From: an uncultured Litoreibacter sp.
GTDB lineage: Bacteria; Pseudomonadota; Alphaproteobacteria; Rhodobacterales; Rhodobacteraceae
DNA length: 64,000 nucleotides
Direction of reading: 5' to 3'
Assembly: GCA_947492995.1 (NCBI GenBank)
Contig: CANLOU010000002.1
Coordinates: 310,001 to 374,000 of the forward strand
Shown here: in pieces, positions 55,868-64,000 of the stretch
Numbering within the stretch: the stretch's first letter is position 1
Layout of the letters: each line of letters begins with the position of its first letter
Notes under the pieces: model-generated
The model's database searches: none
The model's input: only the letters and a program-made list of their open reading frames with translations
Told to the model about the DNA's origin: nothing
Made by a program: the position numbers and the translations under genes

Positions 55868-58299
55868 TGACCCAGACCTTAATTATCATCGGCGCAGGCA
55901 TGGCCACAGGCCGTGCTTTGGAACATCTGTTGGAGGCTGGCGGCGACTATGACGTTACCCTCTTCAATGCCGAGCCGCGCGGCAATTACGACCGCATCAT
56001 GCTCTCGCCCGTTTTGGCAGGCGACAAGTCCTATGAAGACATCGTGATCCATTCAGCCCAGTGGTACGAGGCAAATGGCGTGACCTGCCGGTTTGGCGAG
56101 AAAGTCGTCGCCATTGACCGCGACGCGATGACCGTCACCGCCGAGAATGGCGACGTTCTGAGCTATGACAAGCTGCTCTTTGGAACTGGTTCCAATCCCT
56201 TCATCATCCCGTTGCCTGGTCACGATCTGGACGGCGTGATTGCCTACCGCGACCTGGAAGATACGGAACGGATGATGTCGCTTGGCCCCGACAACAAAGT
56301 TGTCGTGATTGGCGGGGGATTGCTGGGGTTAGAGGCCGCCGCGGGAATGGCCGCGCGGGGCGTGGACGTGACCGTGGTGCATATCATGGGTCACCTGATG
56401 GAGCGCCAGCTTGATGAAGCGGCGGGTTATCTGCTCCGTAAGGCGCTGCTGGACAAAGGCATCACGGTAAAATGCTCCGCCAACTCCAAGGAAATCATTG
56501 GCGAGAATGGCCATGTCAAAGCGTTGATGCTGGATGACGGAACGGAATTGCCCTGCGATCTGCTGGTCATGGCCGTTGGCATCCGCCCCAACGTCGCGCT
56601 TGCGCAGGAGGCCGGGCTGGCCGTTGGCAAAGGCATCCATGTCGATGACCAGATGACGACATCAGACCCAAACATCTTGGCGGTTGGCGAATGTGTGGAA
56701 CATGACGGCGCAATATTTGGGCTGGTGGCGCCGCTATATGACCAAGCCAAAATTGTCGCCAAAACCCTAATGGGCGAAGAGGCCCGCTTCATACAGAAGG
56801 AGCTGTCCACCAAACTGAAAGTCACAGGCTGCGATCTGTTCAGCGCGGGCGATTTCGCCGAAAGCGAGGACCGCGAAGACATCGTGTTTCGCGACCCGGC
56901 CAGAGGCGTCTACCGGCGACTGGTTTTGGAGAACAACGTGCTGGTTGGTGCTGTGATGTATGGCGACACCGCCGACAGCAACTGGTTCTTCGGGCTGATC
57001 CGCGACAAAACGGACATATCAGAGATGCGTGATACCCTGATCTTTGGGCCTGCCTATCAGGGAGGGGGTGCCTCGGACCCGCTCTTAGCCGTTGCAGCCT
57101 TACCGCGTGACGCGGAAATTTGCGGCTGCAACGGCATTTGCAAAGGACAGATTGAAGACGCCATCACAGCTGGGGCCACGGATCTTGCCGCGGTCAAGGC
57201 AACCACCAAAGCCTCGGGGTCCTGTGGCACCTGTACCGGTTTGGTCGAACAGGTTCTCGCCGTCACATTGGGCGACGCATTCGTCATGCCAACTGCCCAA
57301 AGCATCTGCGGCTGCACCGAGATGACGCATGAAGACGTGCGGCGCATTATCAAAAGTCAAAAGCTGACCTCTATGCCTGCGGTTTGGCAGGAATGCGCAT
57401 GGAAAACGGCCGATGGCTGCCATATCTGCCGCCCCGCCTTGAATTTCTACCTGCTGGCGGATTGGCCGCTGGAATACCAGGACGACCCGCAGTCGCGGTT
57501 CATCAACGAGCGCAAGCACGCCAACATCCAGAAGGACGGAACCTTCTCGGTCGTGCCGCGCATGTGGGGCGGGATCACGACCCCATCCGAGCTGCGCGCA
57601 ATCGCAGATGCCGCTGACAAATTTTCAGTGCCGACCGTAAAGGTGACCGGCGGCCAGCGGATTGATCTATTGGGCGTGAGGGGCGAGGACCTGCCAGCCA
57701 TTTGGGATGACCTGAACAAAGCGGGCATGGTCTCGGGCCACGCATATTCCAAAGGGCTGCGCACCGTCAAAACCTGCGTCGGGACCGATCATTGCCGGTT
57801 CGGCACGCAAGACAGTACCGGGTTGGGTATCAAGCTGGAAAAGACCCTGTGGGGGTCTTGGACGCCGCATAAGCTGAAACTTGGGGTCTCTGGCTGCCCG
57901 CGCAATTGCGCGGAGGCGACATGCAAAGACATCGGGGTAGTCTGCGTCGACAGCGGCTACCAAATCAGCATAGGCGGCGCGGCGGGCATGGACGTGCGCG
58001 AGACAGAATTTTTGTGTCAGGTCGCGACCGAGGAGGAGGTCATCGATGTGATAAAGGCCGTAACGCAGGTGTACCGAGAAAATGCCAGATATCTTGATCG
58101 CATTTACAAGTGGATGGCGAAGGTCGGTCTGGATTGGATACACGATCAGATCGCGGACCCTAACCAACGGGCTGCATTGGTTGCCCGGTTTGAAACATCC
58201 CAAGACATCTATCGCAAGGACCCATGGGCGCAGCATGTCGAAAGGGCTGCCGGCAGCTACCAACCCCTGTCAGACCTGTCACTGGAGGCCGCCGAATGA
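55867..58299 (+). CDS. nirB: NAD(P)H nitrite reductase large subunit
   Basis: 810 residues. Reduces nitrite to ammonium in the cytoplasm. N-terminal FAD/NAD-binding reductase (LIIIGAGMATGRALEHLLEAG; VVIGGGLLGLEAAAGMAARG), BFD [2Fe-2S] region (CGCNGICKGQIEDAI ... CGTCTG), then the siroheme/[4Fe-4S] domain with VKTCVGTDHCRFG and GVSGCPRNCAEATCKDIG. Overlaps nirD as ATGA. Siroheme is supplied by cysG at the end of the operon. Confidence 0.96.
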   Translation: MTQTLIIIGAGMATGRALEHLLEAGGDYDVTLFNAEPRGNYDRIMLSPVLAGDKSYEDIVIHSAQWYEANGVTCRFGEKVVAIDRDAMTVTAENGDVLSYDKLLFGTGSNPFIIPLPGHDLDGVIAYRDLEDTERMMSLGPDNKVVVIGGGLLGLEAAAGMAARGVDVTVVHIMGHLMERQLDEAAGYLLRKALLDKGITVKCSANSKEIIGENGHVKALMLDDGTELPCDLLVMAVGIRPNVALAQEAGLAVGKGIHVDDQMTTSDPNILAVGECVEHDGAIFGLVAPLYDQAKIVAKTLMGEEARFIQKELSTKLKVTGCDLFSAGDFAESEDREDIVFRDPARGVYRRLVLENNVLVGAVMYGDTADSNWFFGLIRDKTDISEMRDTLIFGPAYQGGGASDPLLAVAALPRDAEICGCNGICKGQIEDAITAGATDLAAVKATTKASGSCGTCTGLVEQVLAVTLGDAFVMPTAQSICGCTEMTHEDVRRIIKSQKLTSMPAVWQECAWKTADGCHICRPALNFYLLADWPLEYQDDPQSRFINERKHANIQKDGTFSVVPRMWGGITTPSELRAIADAADKFSVPTVKVTGGQRIDLLGVRGEDLPAIWDDLNKAGMVSGHAYSKGLRTVKTCVGTDHCRFGTQDSTGLGIKLEKTLWGSWTPHKLKLGVSGCPRNCAEATCKDIGVVCVDSGYQISIGGAAGMDVRETEFLCQVATEEEVIDVIKAVTQVYRENARYLDRIYKWMAKVGLDWIHDQIADPNQRAALVARFETSQDIYRKDPWAQHVERAAGSYQPLSDLSLEAAE

Positions 58300-58631
58300 G
58301 CGACTGGATCGACATTGCGTCCCTCGACGCCATCCCGAAGCGCGGAGCGCGGGTCATAAAAACCAGCCGAGGGTGTGTGGCGGTCTTCCGCACGGCCTCT
58401 GACGCGGTCTTTGCGCTGGACAATGCATGCCCCCACCGAAACGGGCCACTCGCCGAGGGCATAGTGCACGGCAATGCCGTGACATGCCCGCTCCATAACT
58501 GGGTGATCTCGCTTGAAACCGGCGCCGTACAGGGGGCCGATGAAGGGCAGGTGGCAACCTACCCGGCGAAAGTTGATGGCGGGCGCATCTATGTGGATGC
58601 AGGGTTCCTTGCCCGACGGGCCGTTGCATGA
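58296..58631 (+). CDS. nirD: NAD(P)H nitrite reductase small subunit (Rieske)
   Basis: 111 residues. Rieske [2Fe-2S] domain with CPHRNGPL and CPLHNW, which holds the cluster. Partner of NirB. ATG overlaps the nirB stop; its own stop overlaps nasA as ATGA. Confidence 0.94.
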   Translation: MSDWIDIASLDAIPKRGARVIKTSRGCVAVFRTASDAVFALDNACPHRNGPLAEGIVHGNAVTCPLHNWVISLETGAVQGADEGQVATYPAKVDGGRIYVDAGFLARRAVA

Positions 58632-61207
58632 GCCTGACCAAGACGACCTGTCCCTATTGCGGCGTCGGGTGCGGCGTCCTTGCCAGCGCTGATGGCACGA
58701 TCAAGGGCGACCCTGACCACCCCGCCAATTTTGGGCGGCTTTGCTCGAAGGGCGCGGCCTTGGGGGAAACCATTGATCTTTCGGGGCGGCTGTTGCGCCC
58801 CCGGATCGGCGGGCGCGACGCGGGTTGGCATGAAACGCTTGACCTGATGGCCGCGCGGTTCAGCGCCGCCATCCGCGACTATGGGCCTGACAGCGTTGCG
58901 TTTTACGTGTCGGGCCAGTTGCTGACCGAGGATTACTACGTCGCAAATAAGCTGATGAAGGGCTATATCGGGTCCGCCAATATCGACACCAATTCGCGGC
59001 TGTGCATGGCCTCTTCGGTTGCTGGTCACAAACGCGCCTTTGGCAGCGATACGGTGCCGGGCAGCTACGCTGATTTGGAAGAGGCGGACCTGATCGTATT
59101 GGTGGGGTCCAACCTCGCATGGTGTCATCCGGTCCTGCATCAACGCATCGTGGCGGCAAAGGCCGCACGACCGACAATGCGGGTGGTCAATGTCGATCCA
59201 CGCAAGACAGCCACGACAGCACTGGCCGATTTGCACCTCTCGATTGCGCCAGACGGGGATGTGGCGCTTTTCAATGGATTGCTGGCCCATCTTGCGGACA
59301 ATGGCGGGCTGGATTTGAGCTACCTCCAAGACCACGTGTCCGGCACCTTGCCAGCGGTGACGCAGGCCCGGCTGGACGACCCCAATGAAAGCGGTCTCAG
59401 CCCTGCCGAATTGAAGGAATTCTACACGCTTTGGGCTGCGACCGAAAAGGTCGTCACAGTCTATTCGCAAGGCGTAAACCAATCATCCAGCGGCACTGAC
59501 AAGGTGAACGCGATCCTGAATTGCCATCTGGCGACCGGGCGCATTGGCAGGCCCGGATGCGGGCCGTTTTCGGTCACTGGCCAGCCCAATGCGATGGGGG
59601 GGCGCGAAGTTGGCGGCTTGGCAAACATGCTTGCCAATCACCTCGATATTGAAAACCAAGACCACCGTGCGGCGGTGCAGAGCTTCTGGAACAGCCCCAC
59701 CATTTGCACGCAGCCGGGGCTGAAGGCTGTTGACCTGTTTCAGGCCTGCGCGGCAGGCCAGATCAAGGCGCTTTGGGTGATGTCGACCAATCCGGCGGTC
59801 AGCATGCCTGACGCAAACGCCGTGTGCGACGCGATTGCCAATGTGCCTTTCGTGGCAGTGTCCGACATAATGGAGCGCACCGACACAGGAGACCTTGCCG
59901 ACGTCCTGCTGCCCGCAACAGGATGGGGCGAAAAGGATGGCACCGTCACCAATTCGGAACGCCGTATCTCGCGCCAACGCGCTTTTTTGCCCAGCCCCGG
60001 CCAGGCCCGTGCCGACTGGCGAATAATCTGCGATGTGGCCGCTCGGATGGGGTGGGGGCATGCCTTTGATTTTGCGTCCCCCGCTGACGTGTTTTCTGAA
60101 TATCTGGGCCTGTCAGCGGCGACCCAAAGCTTTGGGCGCGATCTTGATCTTAGCGTCTTCGCAGACGCCGATTATGCAAAGATGATCCCCACGCAATGGC
60201 CCCAAAACGGAAAGCGGTTCTTCGCAGACGGAGGGTTCTATCATCCCGACGGCAAGGCCCGCATGATCCCCGTCAGCGCCCCCGCGACGAAAAATGAGAC
60301 TGGGTTTTCTCTCAATACGGGTCGCAATCGCGACCAGTGGCACACGATGACGCGCAGCGGAAAGGCGCCCCGGCTTGGTGCGCATTTGGCGGAGCCTTAT
60401 GTCGAAATTCATCCCCAAGATGCCGCCGACCTGTCCTTGGCGGCGGGTGATTTGGTGCAGTTGGAAAATGCACATGGCCGCTCTGTGGTGCGGGCGTTGG
60501 TGACAGAACGCACGGCACTGGGGCAGCTGTTCGCTCCGATGCATTGGACGCGGCGTCAATCCAGCAGCGGTCGGGTAAACGTGCTGACCGCGCCGAATGT
60601 TGACCCGGTGTCAGGGCAGCCAGCCTTGAAACGCAATCGGGTTTCGGTGTCCAAGTGGAACGCCAATTGGTACGGCTTCGCCGCCTCGCTGCACGAGATC
60701 GTGCCATCGGCAGACTACGCCGCCGTCACAAAATCACTGACTGGCTGGCAGGGGGAATTTGCCGGGCTCAGCCAGCCATCAGATGTCGAAGACCTTGCCC
60801 GTCACCTGACGCAGGTGGGTGATGATGTGGCCTCCGTGGTGCGTGACGAAAGCGGCGGACTGACGCGGATCGCATTCCATGACGGCTGCCGCCTGACCGC
60901 GCTGTTCTTTTGCAGCGGCGCGCCAGTGTCTTTGGCGCGCACGCATGCGGTGTCGTTGATCGGCACCTCCCGCCCGGCGCTCGAAGCATTGGCGGGGCGC
61001 GGTGGTGCGGACCAGCCCGACCCCGGCGTCACGGTCTGCGCCTGCCTGAATGTCGGGATCAATACGCTGCGCTTGGCGGTCGCCGCAGGTGTGGACAGCG
61101 TCGAGGCGCTGGGACAGGCCACCGGTGCAGGAACCAATTGCGGCTCCTGCAAACCGGAGCTTGCAAGCGTCATTGCGCAAGCGCAGATGCCATTGGCCGC
61201 GGAATGA
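58628..61207 (+). CDS. nasA: Assimilatory nitrate reductase catalytic subunit
   Basis: 859 residues. Molybdopterin-guanine-dinucleotide enzyme of the bacterial Nas type. N-terminal [4Fe-4S] motif CPYCGVGCGV (Cys8, 11, 15) with LCSKG, then the Mo-bis-MGD domains (NIDTNSRLCMASSV; QGVNQSSSGTDKVNAILNCHLATGRIGRPGCGP; SERRISRQR) and a C-terminal BFD-like [2Fe-2S] domain (VCACLNVGINTLRLAVAAG ... NCGSCKPEL). No separate NasB-type electron donor gene is present in this operon. ATGA overlaps on both sides. Confidence 0.96.
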   Translation: MSLTKTTCPYCGVGCGVLASADGTIKGDPDHPANFGRLCSKGAALGETIDLSGRLLRPRIGGRDAGWHETLDLMAARFSAAIRDYGPDSVAFYVSGQLLTEDYYVANKLMKGYIGSANIDTNSRLCMASSVAGHKRAFGSDTVPGSYADLEEADLIVLVGSNLAWCHPVLHQRIVAAKAARPTMRVVNVDPRKTATTALADLHLSIAPDGDVALFNGLLAHLADNGGLDLSYLQDHVSGTLPAVTQARLDDPNESGLSPAELKEFYTLWAATEKVVTVYSQGVNQSSSGTDKVNAILNCHLATGRIGRPGCGPFSVTGQPNAMGGREVGGLANMLANHLDIENQDHRAAVQSFWNSPTICTQPGLKAVDLFQACAAGQIKALWVMSTNPAVSMPDANAVCDAIANVPFVAVSDIMERTDTGDLADVLLPATGWGEKDGTVTNSERRISRQRAFLPSPGQARADWRIICDVAARMGWGHAFDFASPADVFSEYLGLSAATQSFGRDLDLSVFADADYAKMIPTQWPQNGKRFFADGGFYHPDGKARMIPVSAPATKNETGFSLNTGRNRDQWHTMTRSGKAPRLGAHLAEPYVEIHPQDAADLSLAAGDLVQLENAHGRSVVRALVTERTALGQLFAPMHWTRRQSSSGRVNVLTAPNVDPVSGQPALKRNRVSVSKWNANWYGFAASLHEIVPSADYAAVTKSLTGWQGEFAGLSQPSDVEDLARHLTQVGDDVASVVRDESGGLTRIAFHDGCRLTALFFCSGAPVSLARTHAVSLIGTSRPALEALAGRGGADQPDPGVTVCACLNVGINTLRLAVAAGVDSVEALGQATGAGTNCGSCKPELASVIAQAQMPLAAE

Positions 61208-62145
61208 CACTTGCGCCCTATATCCGTATCGTCGCCCGCGGCAAAGGCCGCGCACGGAGCTTGACCAAACCCGAAGCGACCGAGGCGATGGGCCTGATCC
61301 TGTCGGGCAAAGCAGACCCTGAGGCGATCGGTGCGCTGCTGATGGTTCTGCGCCTGCGCGGCGAAACCGACGCTGAAATTGCGGGCTTCACCTGCGCATT
61401 GCGCGCGCTTCGTGTGAACCTTGCGCCTGCCGATCTGGACTGGCCGTGCTACGGCGCGGGTCGGACACGTGGCGCGCCATTGTTCTTGCTCTCGGCAAAA
61501 CTGGTGGCGCAGGCGGGCTACCGGGTCGTGCTGCATGGCTGGAACGCGCATCAACGCACCACAGCCGATCCCCGCAAGGCGCTGCATCATTTGGGCTTGG
61601 AAGGGGGCGGGCTGTCCTACCTGGCGTTGGAAAGCCTGAGCCCAGTTGCTTTTGATTTGCTCAAACTCAGAGACGTGTTGGGATTGCGCAGCTGCATGAA
61701 CACCATCTTGCGTATGTGGAACCCGGCGGGGGCGCAGGCCTCCGTACAAGGCGTTTTCCATCCGTCCTATCGCGGGTTGCAGACCCGCGCGGCGCGCCTG
61801 CTGGGTGACCAAACCATAACAGTCATCAAAGGGGGCGGCGGCGAGTTTGAACGCCACCCGGCAAAGGCAACACCCCTTTTTGGCCTACGCGGCAACACCG
61901 AGCTGAACGAGCAATTGCCTGCGATGCTCAACGAAACCCGGCGGTTGCATGACCCAAATCAACCGGTGGATCTGGGCGCGTTATGGTACGGGTCACAGGT
62001 TGACCCGTTTGCGCAGGCCACGGTGATCGGCACTGCGGCGTTGGCGCTTTGGACTGTTGGGGCCGCAAAATCCGTTCCTCAGGCCACGATCATGGCAGGC
62101 GAGCTTTGGCAGGACCGCCAGCCTCAAAACAGGAAATCAGCATGA
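61204..62145 (+). CDS. TrpD-like glycosyltransferase family protein (YbiB type)
   Basis: 313 residues. Anthranilate phosphoribosyltransferase fold: the N-terminal helical domain (KPEATEAMGLILSGKADPEAIGALLMVLRLRGETDAEIAGFTCALR) and phosphoribosyl-like domain, but the glycine-rich PRPP loop of TrpD is altered and the protein is of the YbiB kind, which is believed to bind nucleic acid and is not part of tryptophan synthesis. It overlaps nasA and cysG by ATGA at both ends, so it is coupled to the operon. Its role in nitrate use is unknown. Confidence 0.8.
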   Translation: MTLAPYIRIVARGKGRARSLTKPEATEAMGLILSGKADPEAIGALLMVLRLRGETDAEIAGFTCALRALRVNLAPADLDWPCYGAGRTRGAPLFLLSAKLVAQAGYRVVLHGWNAHQRTTADPRKALHHLGLEGGGLSYLALESLSPVAFDLLKLRDVLGLRSCMNTILRMWNPAGAQASVQGVFHPSYRGLQTRAARLLGDQTITVIKGGGGEFERHPAKATPLFGLRGNTELNEQLPAMLNETRRLHDPNQPVDLGALWYGSQVDPFAQATVIGTAALALWTVGAAKSVPQATIMAGELWQDRQPQNRKSA

Positions 62146-63548
62146 AGACGTTCCCCATGTTTTTGCAAATGCAAGGACGCCGTGTCATCGTTGTCGGTGG
62201 TGGTGAGCAGGCGGCGCAAAAATGCAGGCTGATCCTCAAGACCGAGGCGGAGATAACGGTCCTCGCACCCGCACTGGACCCCGAATTGGCAGAACTGCAG
62301 CGGCGTGGCGGCATTCATTGGCGCGCGGGGCCAATTGGCCCGTCTGACTTCGAGGGCGTCGCGTTGGTTTTTGTCGCATCCGGTTGCCCCGCGACGGATG
62401 CGTGTTTGCAGATGCTGGCAAAGGCAGCAGGTGCGACGGTCAACGTCGTCGACCAACCACATCTTTGCGATGCCCTGACCCCGTCGATTGTGGACCGCTC
62501 GCCGGTTGTCGTGGCTATCGGCACGGAGGGGACTGCGCCAGTGCTGGCACGCCAGATCAAAACAAAGCTCGAAGAGCTTCTGGAGCCGCGGCTGGGCGAT
62601 CTTGCGGCATTGGCGGGGCGGCTGCGCGATAGCGCAAGCGCCCGTCTTGGGCCGCGCGACCGGCGTGATCTGTGGCGCTGGGTCTTTGCTGGCGCTCCGC
62701 GCCGTGCGCATGCGCGCGGGGCAGAACGAGAGGCCGCCCAGATGATAAAGCGGGCAATCAAAACGGCAAATTTCGGTGGCGACGCCAAAGGGTCGGTTGC
62801 CCTTGTTGGGGCGGGGCCGGGGTGCAAGGACCTCATCACGCTGCGGGGCGTCCAGCGTCTTCAGGAGGCAGATGTGATCTATTACGACCGCTTGGTCGAT
62901 CCCGGCATTCTTGAACTGGCACGTCGCGATGCGGAACGGGTCTATGTTGGCAAGAAACCCGGTTGTCATGATTGGCCGCAGGACAAGATCACAGGCACCT
63001 TGGTTGCGGCCGCACGTCAGGGAAAGCGGGTTGTACGCTTGAAATGTGGGGATCCCGGCGTTTTTGCACGTGGCGCGGAAGAGGCCGCCGCGCTTCAGGC
63101 CGCAGGCCTTGAGTGCGAAATCGTCCCCGGTGTCACTGCCGCAAGCGCCGCCTCTGCGGCGTTGGGTGGGTTTCTGACGGAACGCGGAACTTGCGACACA
63201 CTGGTCCTTGCAACGGGTCAATCCCAAGAGGCCGGCAAAAGGCCCGATTGGGTGCGGCTTTTGCGCCCCGGCACCCGCGTGGCCGTTTATATGGGGGTGG
63301 GGACAGCACCGCAGATAGCCAAAATGCTTTTCCAAGAAAATCTGCAGGACCAAGTCTCTATCGCCATCGTTTCAAAGGCGCAGCAAAGCGACGAGGTGAT
63401 CGCGCGCTGCGACGCCGCGACACTGGTGCAGACCATCAAAGAGCACGCCATTGTAAATCCAGCGATCCTGTTTCTGACTTGGCCGCAACTCGGCACCGTC
63501 CCGGTCAGCAATGTGACTGAGGTGCGAATGACTGCGGATGCGCGCTAA
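62142..63548 (+). CDS. cysG: Siroheme synthase, multifunctional
   Basis: 468 residues. Makes siroheme for NirB from uroporphyrinogen III. N-terminal precorrin-2 dehydrogenase/ferrochelatase (VIVVGGGEQAAQKCRLILK; VVAIGTEGTAPVLARQIKTKLEELLEPRLG), then uroporphyrinogen-III C-methyltransferase (GSVALVGAGPGCKDLITLRGVQRLQEADVIYYDRLV; VRLKCGDPGVFARGAEE). The ATG at 62142 overlaps the preceding stop as ATGA. Its TAA overlaps the stop of the convergent kinase gene. Confidence 0.95.
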   Translation: MKTFPMFLQMQGRRVIVVGGGEQAAQKCRLILKTEAEITVLAPALDPELAELQRRGGIHWRAGPIGPSDFEGVALVFVASGCPATDACLQMLAKAAGATVNVVDQPHLCDALTPSIVDRSPVVVAIGTEGTAPVLARQIKTKLEELLEPRLGDLAALAGRLRDSASARLGPRDRRDLWRWVFAGAPRRAHARGAEREAAQMIKRAIKTANFGGDAKGSVALVGAGPGCKDLITLRGVQRLQEADVIYYDRLVDPGILELARRDAERVYVGKKPGCHDWPQDKITGTLVAAARQGKRVVRLKCGDPGVFARGAEEAAALQAAGLECEIVPGVTAASAASAALGGFLTERGTCDTLVLATGQSQEAGKRPDWVRLLRPGTRVAVYMGVGTAPQIAKMLFQENLQDQVSIAIVSKAQQSDEVIARCDAATLVQTIKEHAIVNPAILFLTWPQLGTVPVSNVTEVRMTADAR

Positions 63549-64000
63549 CCGTTGCGCGTCTCGGCATCGTAAACCGGCAGGGAAATCGCGATACATGCGC
63601 CTATAGCGGCGTCTTCAATGGTCAGATGCCCGTCATGCGTTTCCATCACGCGCGCCGCGATTGGCAGTCCCAGCCCGCTGCCGGGCCCGGCATTGGCTTG
63701 GCTGAACCGCCCAAGCGCCAGAACATGTGCTTGCGGATCAATGCCGACCCCATCATCCTCTAGTCGCAGCGAAGCTTGCTGCGCGTTGCGCTTCAAAGTG
63801 ACGGTGATGGCCGACAAAGTCGGCCCACCATGCACCACCGCATTCGTCAAAATGTTCAGCAGGGCCTCCTGCAACATCAAGGCGTCCCCCCAGATGGGGC
63901 AATGGGCAACATCGCTGGCAAAGGTGACGGCAATTTCAGGCCGCGAATTTTGTCCAGCAAAGCGTTCGATCACCGCCCTGACGAGCTCTACGAGGTCCAG
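63545..64000 (-). CDS. Sensor histidine kinase, C-terminal part (cut by window end)
   Basis: The frame runs off base 64000; about 150 codons are seen, all in the HATPase domain: N box MLQEALLNILTNAVVHGGP, G1 LRLEDDGVGIDP, G2 GSGLGLPIAARVMETHDGHLTI. It is the ATP-binding half of a two-component sensor kinase. The sensing part and the partner regulator are outside the window. Convergent with cysG, stops overlapping. Confidence 0.92.
   Translation of the reverse strand: MDLVELVRAVIERFAGQNSRPEIAVTFASDVAHCPIWGDALMLQEALLNILTNAVVHGGPTLSAITVTLKRNAQQASLRLEDDGVGIDPQAHVLALGRFSQANAGPGSGLGLPIAARVMETHDGHLTIEDAAIGACIAISLPVYDAETRNG

Overview
The window is about 64 kb of GC-rich alphaproteobacterial chromosome. 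Gene content points to the Rhodobacterales (Roseobacter group): the order dacC / SPOR lipoprotein / tmk / holB / tatD / metallo-hydrolase, a NasT-NasS nitrate system, an Irr-type iron box before dps, a DUF2934 protein, and many small periplasmic proteins. No species can be named from the sequence.

Layout. 1-7.6 kb: 3' part of ctaD (reverse), a sulfotransferase-like gene, an ECF sigma / anti-sigma pair with two probable target genes that share a promoter motif, lipB, and a peptidoglycan-binding-domain protein. 7.76-19.02 kb: a tRNA-Leu(GAG) gene followed by an 11.2 kb integrated element bounded by a 16-bp direct repeat of the tRNA 3' end. The element has an integrase, an AlpA-like regulator, a DUF1376 protein, HNH, large terminase, major capsid, protease and portal, but no tail, lysis or repressor genes that I can recognise. 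It looks like an intact capsid-encoding phage satellite rather than a decayed prophage, and at its attL edge it carries an AT-rich SEC-C / PD-(D/E)XK-like gene that may be an anti-phage cargo. 19.1-22.1 kb: a secreted SGNH-type esterase with RTX repeats and a fatty acid desaturase. 22.4-27.8 kb: a PotABCD-type ABC importer operon with DUF2314 and DUF1330 genes inside it. 27.9-34.8 kb: a Hint-domain protein, an AEC transporter, and the housekeeping cluster MBL-tatD-holB-tmk-dacC-SPOR. 35.0-36.2 kb: tRNA-Ser(UGA), dps with an Irr-type box, and a DUF2934 protein with a histone-like tail. 36.4-49.4 kb: a seven-gene glycogen operon, glgP-glgB-glgC-glgA-glgX-malQ-pgm. 49.6-63.5 kb: nitrate assimilation, nasT-nasS, a structured leader with terminator, then nrtA-nrtB-nrtCD-nirB-nirD-nasA-(TrpD-like)-cysG. 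The window ends in the 3' part of a histidine kinase gene (reverse).

How the genes work together. The glg operon covers the synthesis and breakdown of glycogen through glucose-1-phosphate. The nas operon covers nitrate sensing, import, reduction to ammonium, and siroheme supply. The island supplies its own head and DNA-packaging machinery and would have to borrow tails and lysis from a helper phage; this last point is inference.
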